Below are positions 29,710 to 38,663 of a DNA stretch of 64,000 nucleotides, one piece after another. The notes under the pieces were generated by a model. The model ran no database searches. It was given only the letters and a program-made list of their open reading frames with translations, and was not told the DNA's origin. The stretch's first letter is position 1; each line of letters begins with the position of its first letter. The stretch comes from Pseudoxanthomonas broegbernensis (GTDB lineage: Bacteria > Pseudomonadota > Gammaproteobacteria > Xanthomonadales > Xanthomonadaceae), in contig NZ_JACHGU010000005.1 in NCBI RefSeq assembly GCF_014202435.1, positions 124,001-188,000 on the forward strand, given 5' to 3'. The translations under genes were made by a program, and so were the position numbers.

Positions 29710-29811
29710 GCGCCCCGGTGCGATGCCTGCTGACGGGAAGTCAAGGAGGAGGTTCCGGCCGCAGGCCGGAACCGGGGGACATGAGCGGCGGCAGGCATCG
29801 CGCCGGGGCGC
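29710..29811 (+). repeat. Dispersed 102-base inverted-repeat element, copy 1
   Basis: The terminal arms 29710-29731 and 29790-29811 are inverted copies, 20 of 22 bases matching, with GCGATGCCTGC at the inner side. The core carries AAGGAGGAGG, a GGCCG(C)AGGCCGG hairpin and CCGGGGGACATGA. Related copies are at 33017, 33164 and 54975. Confidence 0.85.
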
Positions 29812-29870
29812 CCCGACGCCGCATCCCATCGCCCGCCCAACACCCAGGCCAGGAAGCCAAGCCCCCGACG

Positions 29871-30518
29871 TCAGCCCACCGCGCCGAACAGCCAGGGCTG
29901 CGCGACCCTGTGCCGCGCCTCGAACGCGGCGATCGCGTCGCGCTCCTGCAGGGTCAGGCCGATATCGTCCAGGCCGTTGAACAGGCAGTGCTTGCGGAAG
30001 GCGTCGATCTCGAAGCGGTACTGCACCCCGTCCGGGCGCGTCACCGTCTGCGCGGCCAGGTCCACCGTGAGCGCATAGCCCTCGGTCGCCTCGCACTGCG
30101 CGAACAGCGCATCGACCTCGTCGTCCTCCAGCACGATCGGCAGCAGCCCGTTCTTGAAGCTGTTGTTGAAGAAGATGTCGGCGAAGCTCGGCGCGATGAT
30201 CGCGCGGAAGCCATACTCGTCCAGCGCCCACGGCGCATGCTCGCGCGAGGAACCGCAGCCGAAGTTCTCGCGCGCCAGCAGCACGCTGGCGCCGCGGTAG
30301 CGCGGGAAGTTCAGCACGAAGTCCCGGTTGAGCGGCCGGTTGGAGCTGTCCTGCCCCGGCTCGCCCACGTCCAGGTAGCGCCACTCGTCGAACAGGTTCG
30401 GGCCGAAGCCCGAACGCTTGATCGATTTCAGGAACTGCTTGGGGATGATCTGGTCGGTGTCGACGTTGGCGCGGTCGAGCGGGGCGACCAGGCCGGTGTG
30501 GGTGGTGAAGGCTCTCAT
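29871..30518 (-). CDS. leuD: 3-Isopropylmalate dehydratase small subunit
   Basis: LeuD is the swivelling domain of isopropylmalate isomerase and pairs with LeuC. The 215-residue product starts [20 protein letters not shown] and contains the family signature [16 protein letters not shown] and [16 protein letters not shown]. It lies 22 bases downstream of leuC on the same strand and is surely co-transcribed with it. Confidence 0.97.
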   Translation of the reverse strand: MRAFTTHTGLVAPLDRANVDTDQIIPKQFLKSIKRSGFGPNLFDEWRYLDVGEPGQDSSNRPLNRDFVLNFPRYRGASVLLARENFGCGSSREHAPWALDEYGFRAIIAPSFADIFFNNSFKNGLLPIVLEDDEVDALFAQCEATEGYALTVDLAAQTVTRPDGVQYRFEIDAFRKHCLFNGLDDIGLTLQERDAIAAFEARHRVAQPWLFGAVG

Positions 30519-30540
30519 CGCTTGTTCTCCTCGGGCCCGC

Positions 30541-31971
30541 TCAGTTCTGGAACGCCAGGTCGCGCACGTCGACGAAGTGGCCGGCCACCGCGGCGGCGGC
30601 GGCCATCGCCGGGCTGACCAGGTGGGTGCGCCCGCCGGCGCCCTGGCGGCCCTCGAAGTTGCGGTTGGACGTGGAGGCGCAATGCTCGCCGGCGCCCAGC
30701 TTGTCGGGGTTCATCGCCAGGCACATCGAGCAGCCCGGCTCGCGCCACTCGAAGCCGGCCTCGATGAACACCTTGTCCAACCCTTCGGCCTCGGCCTGGG
30801 CCTTGACCAGGCCCGAGCCCGGCACCACCAGCGCCTGCTTCACGCTGGAGGCGACCTTGCGGCCCTTGGCCACTTCCGCCGCCGCACGCAGGTCCTCGAT
30901 CCGCGAGTTGGTGCAGGAGCCGATGAACACCCGGTCCAGACGGATGTCGGTGATCGGCTGGTTGGCGCGCAGGCCCATGTACTTGAGCGCGCGGTTGATG
31001 GAGTCCTTCTTCACCGGATCGGCCTCGCGCTCGGGATCGGGCACGTTCTGGTCCACCGCCAGCACCATCTCCGGCGAGGTGCCCCAGCTCACCTGCGGCT
31101 TGATGTCCTCCGCGCGCAGCTCGACCACGGTGTCGAAGCGCGCGTCCGGGTCGGACACCAGCGTCTCCCACACCGCCACCGCCTTGTCCCAGTCCGCGCC
31201 CTTCGGCGCGAACGGACGGCCCTTCACGTAGTCGATGGTCTTCCGGTCCACCGCCACCATGCCCACCCGCGCGCCGGCCTCGATGGACATGTTGCAGATG
31301 GTCATGCGGCCTTCGACCGACAGGTCGCGGATGGCGCTGCCGGCGAACTCCAGCGCGTGGCCGTTGCCGCCGGCGGTGCCGATCTTCCCGATGATCGCCA
31401 GCACGACGTCCTTGGCGGTCACGCCGAACGGCAGCGTGCCCTCCACCCGCACCTGCATGTTCTTCATCTTCTTGGCGACCAGGCACTGAGTGGCCAGCAC
31501 GTGCTCGACCTCGGAGGTGCCGATGCCGTGCGCCAATGCGCCGAACGCGCCGTGCGTGGAGGTGTGCGAATCGCCGCAGACCACGGTCATGCCCGGCAGG
31601 GTGGCGCCCTGCTCGGGGCCGACCACGTGGACGATGCCCTGGCGCACGTCGTTCATCTTGAACTCGAGGATGCCGAAGTCGTCGCAGTTCTCGCCCAGGG
31701 TCTGCACCTGCAAGCGCGAGACCTCGTCGACGATCGCCTGCAGGCCCCCGGCGCGCTCGGCGCGGGTGGTGGGCACGTTGTGGTCCGGGGTGGCGATGTT
31801 GGCGTCGATCCGCCACGGCTTGCGCCCGGCCAGGCGCAGGCCCTCGAAGGCCTGCGGCGAGGTGACCTCGTGCAGGATGTGGCGGTCGATGTAGATCAGC
31901 GAGGAACCGTCGTCGCGACGGGTCACCTCGTGCATCTCCCACAGCTTGTCGTACAGGGTCTTGCCGGCCAT
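30541..31971 (-). CDS. leuC: 3-Isopropylmalate dehydratase large subunit
   Basis: LeuC is an aconitase-family protein with a [4Fe-4S] cluster that isomerises 2- to 3-isopropylmalate. The start at 31971 gives 476 residues ([16 protein letters not shown]). Cluster ligands are visible in GSCTNSR and in [11 protein letters not shown]. The frame continues open upstream but without family similarity. The gene is divergent from a LysR gene, with 130 bases between the two starts. Confidence 0.97.
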   Translation of the reverse strand: MAGKTLYDKLWEMHEVTRRDDGSSLIYIDRHILHEVTSPQAFEGLRLAGRKPWRIDANIATPDHNVPTTRAERAGGLQAIVDEVSRLQVQTLGENCDDFGILEFKMNDVRQGIVHVVGPEQGATLPGMTVVCGDSHTSTHGAFGALAHGIGTSEVEHVLATQCLVAKKMKNMQVRVEGTLPFGVTAKDVVLAIIGKIGTAGGNGHALEFAGSAIRDLSVEGRMTICNMSIEAGARVGMVAVDRKTIDYVKGRPFAPKGADWDKAVAVWETLVSDPDARFDTVVELRAEDIKPQVSWGTSPEMVLAVDQNVPDPEREADPVKKDSINRALKYMGLRANQPITDIRLDRVFIGSCTNSRIEDLRAAAEVAKGRKVASSVKQALVVPGSGLVKAQAEAEGLDKVFIEAGFEWREPGCSMCLAMNPDKLGAGEHCASTSNRNFEGRQGAGGRTHLVSPAMAAAAAVAGHFVDVRDLAFQN

Positions 31972-32101
31972 GCGCTGCCTCGGATCGTGTCTGGCGGTGG
32001 CGGGAATGCGGACCCCGCCGGCTGGGGAATCATCCTGCCGCCTTGCAATCGATAACTCAAATGCATATTTTTTATCCATTCGATTCCTATTGGGAATTAT
32101 C
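31972..32101. promoter_or_regulatory. Divergent leuC / LysR promoter region
   Basis: The right half of this gap is A/T-rich compared with the rest of the window. It contains ATTCC-N5-GGAAT at 32083-32097, which fits the LysR-type T-N11-A pattern, and a GATAA/TTATC inverted pair (32051-32055, 32072-32076). These sites lie between the two starts and are candidate LysR binding sites. Confidence 0.55.
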
Positions 32102-32977
32102 ATGGACTGGGCCAACCTCACCGCCTTCGTCGCGGTGGCCGACCAGGGCGGCTTCTCGGCCGCCGCCGAATCCCTGCACCTGACCCAGCCGGCGGTGAGC
32201 AAGCGCATCGCCCTGCTGGAGGAGTCGCTGCGGGCGCGCCTGTTCGACCGCCTCGGCCGGCAGGTGGTGCTGACCGAGGCCGGGCGCCTGCTGCTGCCCC
32301 GCGCCCGGCAGATACTGGCCGAGGGCGAGGCGGCGCGGCGCGCGCTGCAGGACCTGGACCAGGACATCGGCGGCCGGCTCAGCCTGGCCACCAGCCACCA
32401 CGTCGGCCTGCACCGGCTGCCGGCGCTGCTGCGCCGCTTCACCGCGCAGCATCCGCGCGCGGCGCTGGACATCCGCTTCATGGATTCGGAGCAGGCCTAT
32501 AACCAGGTGCTGCAAGGCGAGGTGGAGGTGGCGGTGACCACGCTCGGCCCGACCGAGGCGCCGCTGCGCTCGGCCCTGGTCTGGCACGACCCGCTGCAGT
32601 TCGCGGTCGCCCCCGACCACCCGCTGGCGCGGCTGCCGAAGGCAACGCTGGCCGACATCGCCGCCCACCCGGCGGTGCTGCCGGACCCCAACACCTTCAC
32701 CCACCGCATCGTGGCGCAGACCTTCGCCCGGCGCGGGCTGGCGCTGCAGGTGCGCATGACCACCAACCACATGGAGACGATCAAGATGATGGTCTCCGTC
32801 GGCCTGGCCTGGAGCGCGCTGCCGCATACCCTGCTCGACGCCCAGGTCCAGGTGCTGCCGGTACCGGGCGTGCAGCTTGCGCGGCGGCTGGGCTACGTGG
32901 TGCATGGCGGCCGCACGCTCTCGCGCGCGGCGCAGGCGTTCGTCGGACTGCTGGAGGAAGAGGCCTCGTCGTCCTGA
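32102..32977 (+). CDS. LysR-family regulator divergent from leuCD
   Basis: The 291-residue protein has the LysR winged helix (residues 1-60; [35 protein letters not shown]) and an effector-binding domain (about 88-288). Divergent placement suggests that it controls leuC, leuD and itself, possibly sensing a leucine-pathway intermediate such as isopropylmalate. That ligand is an inference. The start at 32102 begins [10 protein letters not shown], the normal family N-terminus. Confidence 0.9.
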   Translation: MDWANLTAFVAVADQGGFSAAAESLHLTQPAVSKRIALLEESLRARLFDRLGRQVVLTEAGRLLLPRARQILAEGEAARRALQDLDQDIGGRLSLATSHHVGLHRLPALLRRFTAQHPRAALDIRFMDSEQAYNQVLQGEVEVAVTTLGPTEAPLRSALVWHDPLQFAVAPDHPLARLPKATLADIAAHPAVLPDPNTFTHRIVAQTFARRGLALQVRMTTNHMETIKMMVSVGLAWSALPHTLLDAQVQVLPVPGVQLARRLGYVVHGGRTLSRAAQAFVGLLEEEASSS

Positions 32978-33016
32978 TTTGCAGATCTGCGCGAAAAGCG
33001 GCGGCAAGGTTGCCGA

Positions 33017-33117
33017 GGGTCCGCGGTGATCCCGCCCGACCTCCATGTCCCCCGGTACCGGCCTACGGCCGGCACCTCCTCCTTTACTTCCGGTCAGGCG
33101 GGATCACCGCGGACCTT
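33017..33117 (-). repeat. Dispersed inverted-repeat element, copy 2 (reverse orientation)
   Basis: The 20-base ends (33017-33036 and 33098-33117) are inverted copies with one mismatch, but their sequence (GTCCGCGGTGATCCCGCC) differs from the other copies. The core, read on the minus strand, matches them: GGAAGTAAAGGAGGAGG, a GCCGGCCGTAGGCCGG hairpin and CCGGGGGACATG. Confidence 0.8.
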
Positions 33118-33163
33118 CCACGCATGGCCGGCGCCCTCGTAAAAAACCGCCGGCCCTCTCGAA

Positions 33164-33265
33164 GCGCTCCGATGCAATGCCTGCCGACGGGAGGTAAAGG
33201 AGGAGGCAGCGGCCGCGGGCCGATGCCGGGGGGCACGAGCGGCGGCAGGCATTGCATCGGAGTGC
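33164..33265 (+). repeat. Dispersed 102-base inverted-repeat element, copy 3
   Basis: The arms 33164-33186 and 33243-33265 are inverted copies, 22 of 23 bases matching, with AATGCCTGCCG at the inner side. The core has GGAGGTAAAGGAGGAGG, GGCCGCGGGCC and CCGGGGGGCACGA. The length equals copy 1. Confidence 0.85.
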
Positions 33266-33280
33266 CGCTGCCATCTCACC

Positions 33281-33378
33281 GGCTTTCGGCTTTCGGCTTT
33301 CGGCTTTCGGCTTTCGGCTTTCGGCTTTCGGCTTTCGGCTTTCGGCTTTCGGCTTTCGGCTTTCGGCTTTCGGCTTTC
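33281..33378. repeat. Microsatellite: 14 perfect copies of GGCTTTC
   Basis: A 7-base unit is repeated 14 times without error over 98 bases. Heptamer repeats of this kind are known in Xanthomonadaceae and vary in copy number by slippage. It lies between the RND pump stop (33394) and dispersed element copy 3. Confidence 0.95.
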
Positions 33379-33393
33379 GACGTCCGGCTTCCG

Positions 33394-36300
33394 TCAACCC
33401 GCCGCCTCCTCCGGCTTCACCCGGAACCAGGCCGCGTACAGCGCCGGCAGGAACAGCAGGGTCAGCGCGGTGGCCACCACCAGCCCACCCATGATCGCCA
33501 CCGCCATCGAGCCGTAGAACGCGCTGCGCGACAGCGGGATCATCGCCAGCACCGCGGTCAGCGCGGTCAGTACGATCGGCCGGAACCGGCGCACCGTCGC
33601 ATCGACGATCGCGTGCCAGCGGTCGTGCCCGGCGGCGATGTCCTGTTCGATCTGGTCCACCAGGATCACCGAGTTGCGCATCACCATGCCGGCCAGGGCA
33701 ATGGTGCCCAGCAACGCCACGAAGCCGAACGGCATGCGGAAGACGAGCAGGAACCAGGTCGCGCCGATCAGCCCCAGCGGCGCGGTGACCAGCACCATCA
33801 GCGTGCGCGAGAAACTGCGCAACTGCAGCATCAGCAGGGTGACCACCACGATCAGGAACAGCGGCATGCCGGCCTTGATCGAATCCTGGCCGCGCGCGGA
33901 GTCCTCCACCGAGCCGCCCACCTGCAACAGGTAGCCCTGCGGCAACTGCGCGCGCAGATCGTCCAGGGTGGGGTCGACCTGCGCGGTCACCGCCGCCGGC
34001 AGCAGCTCGTCGCCGATGTCGGCGCGCACGGTGATCGTGGGCAGGCGGTCGCGGTGCCAGATGATGCCGTCCTCGAACACGTGCCGCAGCCGCGCCATCT
34101 GCGACAACGGCACGCTGCCGCCATCGCCCGTGGGGATGGCCAGGCTGCCGAGCATCTCCAGTTGCGCGCGGTCGCCCTCGCCGCCGCGCAGCATGATGCC
34201 GACCAGCTCGTTGCCCTCGCGGTAGGTGCTGGCGCCGTAGCCGGACAACTGCGCGGACAGGAACTGCGCCAGTTGCGCGCTGCTCACGCCCAGCACACGG
34301 GCGCGGTCCTGGTCCACTTCCAGGCGGACCACCTTGCTCGGCTCGTCCCAGTCCAGGTTGACGTTGACGGTGTGCGGGTTGGCGCGCACCTTCTCGGCGA
34401 CCTGGCGGGCGATGGCGCGCACCTGGGCGACGTGCTCGCCGGAGACGCGGAATTGCACCGGGTAGCCGACCGGCGGGCCGTTCTCCAGGCGGGTGACGCG
34501 CATCTGCAGCTCGGGGAACTGCGGCACCACGTCCCTGAGCAGCCAGTCGCGCAGTTCCTCGCGCGCGTGGATGTCGTGCGCCAGCACCACGAACTGGCTG
34601 AAGTTGGTCGCCGGCAACTGCTGGTCCAGCGGCAGATAGAAGCGCGGCGAGCCGGTGCCCACGTAGGCCACGTAGTTGTCCACGCCCTCGCGCCCCTGCA
34701 GCAGGGCCTCCAGCTTCCTGGCCTGGGCCTCGGTGGCGCGCAGCGACACGCCCTCGGCCAGTTCCAGGTCGATCATCAGCTCGGGCCGGGTCGAGTCCGG
34801 GAAGAACTGCTGCGGCACGAAGCGGAACATCAGCAGCGACAGCACGAATAGCGCCGCCGTCGCCGCGATCACCCACCAGCGCCGGCGCAGGCAGGCATCG
34901 AGCAGGCGGCGGAAGCGCACGTAGAACGGGCGCTGGTACGGGTCGCGATGGTGGCCGTCCAGCGGCGCCGGCTCCAGCACGGCGGCGTACTGCGGCCAGC
35001 GGTCGGCCAGGCGCTCGCGCCAGGCGCGGCGGCGCGCGGCCAGGCTGCCGGGCCGGGGCGGCCGCGGATGGGCCAGGTCCGGCAGCATCCTGTCGCCCAG
35101 GTACGGGATGAACAGCACCGCCACCACCCACGACACCAGCAGGGCAATGGTCACCACCTGGAACAGCGAGCGGGTGTACTCGCCGGTGCTGGAGGCGGCG
35201 GTGGCGATGGGCAGGAAGCCGGCGGCGGTGATCAGGGTGCCGGTGAGCATCGGGAAGGCGGTGGACTCCCAGGCGAAGCTGGCCGCGCGCAGGCGGTCGA
35301 AGCCCTGCTCCATCTTGATGGCCATCATCTCCACCGCGATGATCGCGTCGTCCACCATCAGCCCCAGCGCCAGCACCAGCGCGCCCAGGGAAATCTTGTG
35401 CAGGCCGATGCCGAAGTAGTGCATCGTGGCGAAGGTCATCGCCAGCACCAGCGGGATGGACACCGCCACCACCAGGCCGGTGCGGAAGCCCAGCGAGAAG
35501 AAGCTGACCAGCAGGACGATGGTCACCGCCTCGGCCAGCACGCGCACGAACTCGCCCACCGAGTCGCGCACCGCCTGCGGCTGGTCGGAGACCTTGCCCA
35601 GCGCCATGCCCGCCGGCAGCGTGTCGCGCAGGCGGGCGAACCGCGCCTCCAGCTCCTCGCCCAGGCGCAGGATGTGGCCGCCGTCCTTCATCGCCACCGC
35701 TATGCCGATGGCGTCCTGCCCCATGAAGCGCATCCGCGGCGCGGCCGGGTCGGCGAAGCCGCGATGCACCCGGGCCACGTCCGCCAGGCGGATGGTGCGC
35801 CCGCCGGCGCTCACCGGGAACGCGCGGATCTCCTCCACGCTGCGGAACGGGCCGTCCACGCGCAGTTGCACGCGCTCGGAGCCGGTCTCGTAGAAGCCGG
35901 CCGGCACCACCGCGTTCTGCCCTTCCAGCGCCTGCCGCACCGCCTGCAATGGGATGCCCAGGGTGGCCAGCTTGGTGTTGTCGATCTCGATCCAGATCTT
36001 CTCGTCCTGCAGGCCGAGCAGCTCGACCTTGCCCACGTCCGGCACCCGCTGCAGCTCCAACTGGATGCGGTCGGCGTAGTCCTTGAGGATGGCGTAGTCG
36101 AAGCCCGGCCCGGTCAGCGCGTAGATGTTGCCGAAGGTGTCGCCGAACTCGTCGTTGAAGAACGGGCCGACCACGCCCTCGGGCAGGGTGGCGCGGACAT
36201 CGCCGACCTTCTTGCGGATCTGGTACCACAGCTCCGGCACGTCCCTGGACTTCATCGAGTCGCGCGCCATGAAGATCACCTGCGACTCGCCCGGGCGCGA

Positions 36301-36558
36301 ATAGGCGCGCACGAACTCGTAGCGGCCGGTGTTCATCACCGCCTTCTCGATGCGCTCGGTGACCTGCAGGGCCACCTCCTCGGCGGTGGCGCCCGGCCAC
36401 AGCGTGCGCACCACCATCGCCTTGAAGGTGAACGGCGGGTCTTCGCTCTGGCCCAGGCGAAGGTACGACCAGGTGCCGATCAAGGCCGCGGCGATCATGG
36501 TGTACAGCACCAGGCCGCGGTTGTTCAGCGCCCACTCCGAGAGGTTGAAGCGGCGCAT
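33394..36558 (-). CDS. RND-family efflux transporter (inner-membrane pump)
   Basis: The 1054-residue protein is a full-length HAE1-type RND permease with 12 predicted membrane helices and two large periplasmic loops. TM4 has VDDAIIAVEMMAIKM, including the Asp pair used for proton transfer. It starts MRRFNLSEWALNNRG. It would take a toxic compound from the periplasm or inner membrane and export it with the adaptor encoded upstream and a TolC-type channel. The substrate cannot be told. No outer-membrane factor is in the operon; TolC at 39422 could serve. Confidence 0.93.
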   Translation of the reverse strand: MRRFNLSEWALNNRGLVLYTMIAAALIGTWSYLRLGQSEDPPFTFKAMVVRTLWPGATAEEVALQVTERIEKAVMNTGRYEFVRAYSRPGESQVIFMARDSMKSRDVPELWYQIRKKVGDVRATLPEGVVGPFFNDEFGDTFGNIYALTGPGFDYAILKDYADRIQLELQRVPDVGKVELLGLQDEKIWIEIDNTKLATLGIPLQAVRQALEGQNAVVPAGFYETGSERVQLRVDGPFRSVEEIRAFPVSAGGRTIRLADVARVHRGFADPAAPRMRFMGQDAIGIAVAMKDGGHILRLGEELEARFARLRDTLPAGMALGKVSDQPQAVRDSVGEFVRVLAEAVTIVLLVSFFSLGFRTGLVVAVSIPLVLAMTFATMHYFGIGLHKISLGALVLALGLMVDDAIIAVEMMAIKMEQGFDRLRAASFAWESTAFPMLTGTLITAAGFLPIATAASSTGEYTRSLFQVVTIALLVSWVVAVLFIPYLGDRMLPDLAHPRPPRPGSLAARRRAWRERLADRWPQYAAVLEPAPLDGHHRDPYQRPFYVRFRRLLDACLRRRWWVIAATAALFVLSLLMFRFVPQQFFPDSTRPELMIDLELAEGVSLRATEAQARKLEALLQGREGVDNYVAYVGTGSPRFYLPLDQQLPATNFSQFVVLAHDIHAREELRDWLLRDVVPQFPELQMRVTRLENGPPVGYPVQFRVSGEHVAQVRAIARQVAEKVRANPHTVNVNLDWDEPSKVVRLEVDQDRARVLGVSSAQLAQFLSAQLSGYGASTYREGNELVGIMLRGGEGDRAQLEMLGSLAIPTGDGGSVPLSQMARLRHVFEDGIIWHRDRLPTITVRADIGDELLPAAVTAQVDPTLDDLRAQLPQGYLLQVGGSVEDSARGQDSIKAGMPLFLIVVVTLLMLQLRSFSRTLMVLVTAPLGLIGATWFLLVFRMPFGFVALLGTIALAGMVMRNSVILVDQIEQDIAAGHDRWHAIVDATVRRFRPIVLTALTAVLAMIPLSRSAFYGSMAVAIMGGLVVATALTLLFLPALYAAWFRVKPEEAAG

Positions 36559-36623
36559 GGGTCAGGGTCCGTGGAGGGGAGACGGGGACCCGGCGACGCC
36601 GGGCGCGGAACGCTGCGGGCGAT

Positions 36624-37769
36624 TCATGGCCGCGCCTCCCCGGCGGGCGGCGGGGACGCCGGTTCGAGGGGGCGGTTGTCGCGGTCCACCGGCGCCAGCG
36701 GTTCGCCTTCGCGCAGCAAATGGCCGCCGGCGGCCACCACCCAGTCCTGGGCGCGCAGCGCGCCGCTCACCGCCACCGACTCGCTGCCGTAGTCCCCGGC
36801 CGTCACCGGTACGCGCACCGCCACGCCGTCGCGCACCACCCACACCACCGCACCGCCATCCTCGCCGCGCTGCACCGCCGACAGCGGCACGCGCAAGGCA
36901 TGGCCACCGGCCGCGGCCTGCAGGTAGACGCGCGCGCTCTGGCCCAGGGTGGCCTGGTCGGCGACCGCCGCGTCCAGCGCCACCCGCGCCGCGTAGCTGC
37001 GGGTCTGCGGATCGGCCGCCGCGGCGATCTCGCGGATGCGCCCGGGCAACTGCCGCCCGGGGTCGTTCCACAGTTCGATCCGGGCCGCGTCGCCGACCTT
37101 GTGCGTGCCGATGCCGGCCTCGGGCAGGACGATGGCCACCTCGCGGCCGCCGTCCGCGGCCAGCACGAACACCGTCTGACCGGCCGCCACCACCTGCCCG
37201 GCCTCGGCCGAGCGCGAGGCGATCACGCCGGCGTGCGGCGCGCGCAGCTCGGTGTAGCCGGCCTGGTTGCGGGCCACGTCCCACTGCGCCCGCGCGGCGC
37301 GGGCCTGGCCGGCGGCGGCCTCGTAGGCGGCCTTCTGCGCGTCGAACGCGGAGCGGCTGACCAGTTGCTGGTCCACCAGCGTGCGATAGCGCTCCAGGTC
37401 GCCCTTGGCACGCGCCAGTTCTGCGTCGGCGGCGGCCATTTGCGCCTGTGCGGCCTGCGCCTGCAAGGCCTGGTCGCCGGGGTCCAGTTCGGCCAGCACC
37501 TGGCCCTGGGCCACCCGCGCGCCGGCATCCACGTGCCGCCGCACCAGCTTGCCGCCGACCCGGAAGGCCAGCGGGCTCTCCTGGCGCGCATGCACTTCCC
37601 CGGGAAACGCCATCCCGGCGCCGGCGCCGGCCGCCTGCGGCTGCACCACCCAGGCCGGGCGCGCCTGCGCCTGCGGCGCCGGGCCGCGGCCGCAGCCGGC
37701 CAGCACAAGCACGGTGGACAGCATCGCCAACGTCATCGCGGCCGCGCCGCCGCCCATTCCCTGCTTCAT
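36624..37769 (-). CDS. RND efflux periplasmic adaptor lipoprotein
   Basis: From ATG 37769 (GGAG 11 bases upstream) the product has 381 residues; ATG 37790 would add seven residues but has no ribosome-binding site. The signal peptide has lipobox LAGC. The mature protein shows the adaptor order: barrel-sandwich halves around PLAFRVGGKLVRRHVDAGAR and TELRAPHAGVIASRSAEAGQ, a hairpin of Ala/Gln-rich coiled coil between them, then beta-barrel and membrane-proximal domains. It partners the RND pump downstream. The short Pro-rich C-terminus is not conserved. Confidence 0.9.
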   Translation of the reverse strand: MKQGMGGGAAAMTLAMLSTVLVLAGCGRGPAPQAQARPAWVVQPQAAGAGAGMAFPGEVHARQESPLAFRVGGKLVRRHVDAGARVAQGQVLAELDPGDQALQAQAAQAQMAAADAELARAKGDLERYRTLVDQQLVSRSAFDAQKAAYEAAAGQARAARAQWDVARNQAGYTELRAPHAGVIASRSAEAGQVVAAGQTVFVLAADGGREVAIVLPEAGIGTHKVGDAARIELWNDPGRQLPGRIREIAAAADPQTRSYAARVALDAAVADQATLGQSARVYLQAAAGGHALRVPLSAVQRGEDGGAVVWVVRDGVAVRVPVTAGDYGSESVAVSGALRAQDWVVAAGGHLLREGEPLAPVDRDNRPLEPASPPPAGEARP

Positions 37770-37816
37770 CGCGTGCGCTCCGGTTGCCATGGATGGAAAA
37801 TAGTGAACCGGGCGGT

Positions 37817-37837
37817 ATGGTATAAATAGAAAACCAT
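37817..37837. promoter_or_regulatory. Candidate TetR operator / divergent promoter
   Basis: ATGGT (37817-37821) and ACCAT (37833-37837) are inverted arms around an A/T-rich centre that contains TATAAAT, a possible -10 box. The site sits between the adaptor and TetR starts, where an autoregulating repressor would bind. Confidence 0.45.
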
Positions 37838-37855
37838 GTAGTCTAGTATTCCCGC

Positions 37856-38518
37856 ATGACCCGCAAAACCTCGCCCGCCAGCGCCGCCCCGGCGCCAGCC
37901 CGCCCTGCCGGCCCAGGCCGTCCCAAGGACCTGGCCAAGCGCGCGTCGATCCTCGACGCGGCCAAGCGCCTGTTCGTCGAACAGGGTTACCAGGGTGTGA
38001 GCATGGACCAGATCGCCGCCGCCGCCGGGGTGTCCAAACTGACCGTCTACAGCCACTTCGGCGACAAGGAGACGCTGTTCTCCGCGGCCATCGCGGCCAA
38101 GTGCCGGGAAGTGCTGCCGGACGACCTGTTCGTGCGCCCGCCCGACGGCCCCCTGCACGACCAGTTGTGCGCCATCGGCCATGCCTTCTTCCGCCTGATC
38201 ACCAGCGAGGAGGCGATCAGCATGCACCGGATGATGAGCACCCCCGGCACCGCGGAGAACGACCTGCGCGAGCTGTTCTGGGAAGCCGGCCCGCGCCGCA
38301 CCCAGGAAGTGTTCGGCGGCTTCCTGCAGGCGTGCGTGGACGCGGGCCAGTTGCGGATCGACGACGTGCCGCTGGCCTCCTCGCAGTTCTTCAGCCTGCT
38401 CAAGGGCGAACTGCACCCGATGCTGATCTGCGGGCTGCGCGCGGGCCACGGCCCGGGCGAGGTGGCGCGGCACATCGACGCCACGGTCGAGTTCTTCCTG
38501 CGGGCGTATGCGGCCTGA
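37856..38518 (+). CDS. TetR-family repressor of the adjacent efflux genes
   Basis: The 220-residue protein has a basic, Pro/Ala-rich N-terminus and then a TetR helix-turn-helix (about 40-78; ILDAAKRLFVEQGYQGVSMD, QIAAAAGVSKLTVYSHFGDK). The C-terminal half is a helical ligand-binding domain of the AefR-like type. It is divergent from the adaptor-pump operon, with 65-85 bases between starts depending on the adaptor start. Repression of that operon is the usual arrangement. Confidence 0.9.
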   Translation: MTRKTSPASAAPAPARPAGPGRPKDLAKRASILDAAKRLFVEQGYQGVSMDQIAAAAGVSKLTVYSHFGDKETLFSAAIAAKCREVLPDDLFVRPPDGPLHDQLCAIGHAFFRLITSEEAISMHRMMSTPGTAENDLRELFWEAGPRRTQEVFGGFLQACVDAGQLRIDDVPLASSQFFSLLKGELHPMLICGLRAGHGPGEVARHIDATVEFFLRAYAA

Positions 38519-38527
38519 CCTCCTCCA

Positions 38528-38595
38528 CGCCCGGCCGGCGGCGACGCAGGTCCCGGTGACTTCCGGCACTGCGACCCCCGCCCGGCCGGCGGCGA
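38528..38595. repeat. 17-base direct repeat upstream of pcm
   Basis: CGCCCGGCCGGCGGCGA occurs at 38528-38544 and again at 38579-38595, in the gap between tetR and pcm. No function is evident. Confidence 0.6.
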
Positions 38596-38628
38596 TCCTG
38601 TCGCGGCGGGCCCTGCCCGGCCCGGTAG

Positions 38629-38634
38629 TAGAAT
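38629..38634 (+). promoter_or_regulatory. Candidate -10 box of pcm
   Basis: TAGAAT lies 29 bases upstream of the pcm ATG, which would leave an untranslated leader of about 22 bases. No good -35 match is visible. Confidence 0.35.
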
Positions 38635-38663
38635 GCCCGGCCTCCCGCGCTGAATGAGCTGCC

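Larger units (their letters stand above)
29417..29870. other. Convergent gap gdhA / leuD with two inverted-repeat elements
   Basis: This 454-base gap has no credible gene. It holds the gdhA terminator, a 99-base inverted repeat (29532-29630) and a copy of the dispersed 102-base element (29710-29811). Confidence 0.7.
32978..33393. other. 416-base gap with two dispersed elements and a microsatellite
   Basis: No credible gene is present. The gap holds element copies at 33017-33117 and 33164-33265 in opposite orientations, and the GGCTTTC repeat at 33281-33378, which ends 15 bases from the stop of the RND gene. Confidence 0.75.

Noticed and set aside
29710-29811. Inverted-repeat element considered as an insertion sequence
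   Set aside because: About 100 bases is too short for a transposase; no transposase gene is in the window. It may be a non-autonomous element.
33281-33378. Tandem repeat considered as a CRISPR array
   Set aside because: The unit is 7 bases with no spacers, and no cas gene is nearby.
33104-36535. 1143-codon frame overlapping the RND pump in another frame and ending in KPKAESR-type repeats
   Set aside because: The repeats are simply the GGCTTTC microsatellite read on the minus strand; the RND frame has all family motifs and ends before the repeat.
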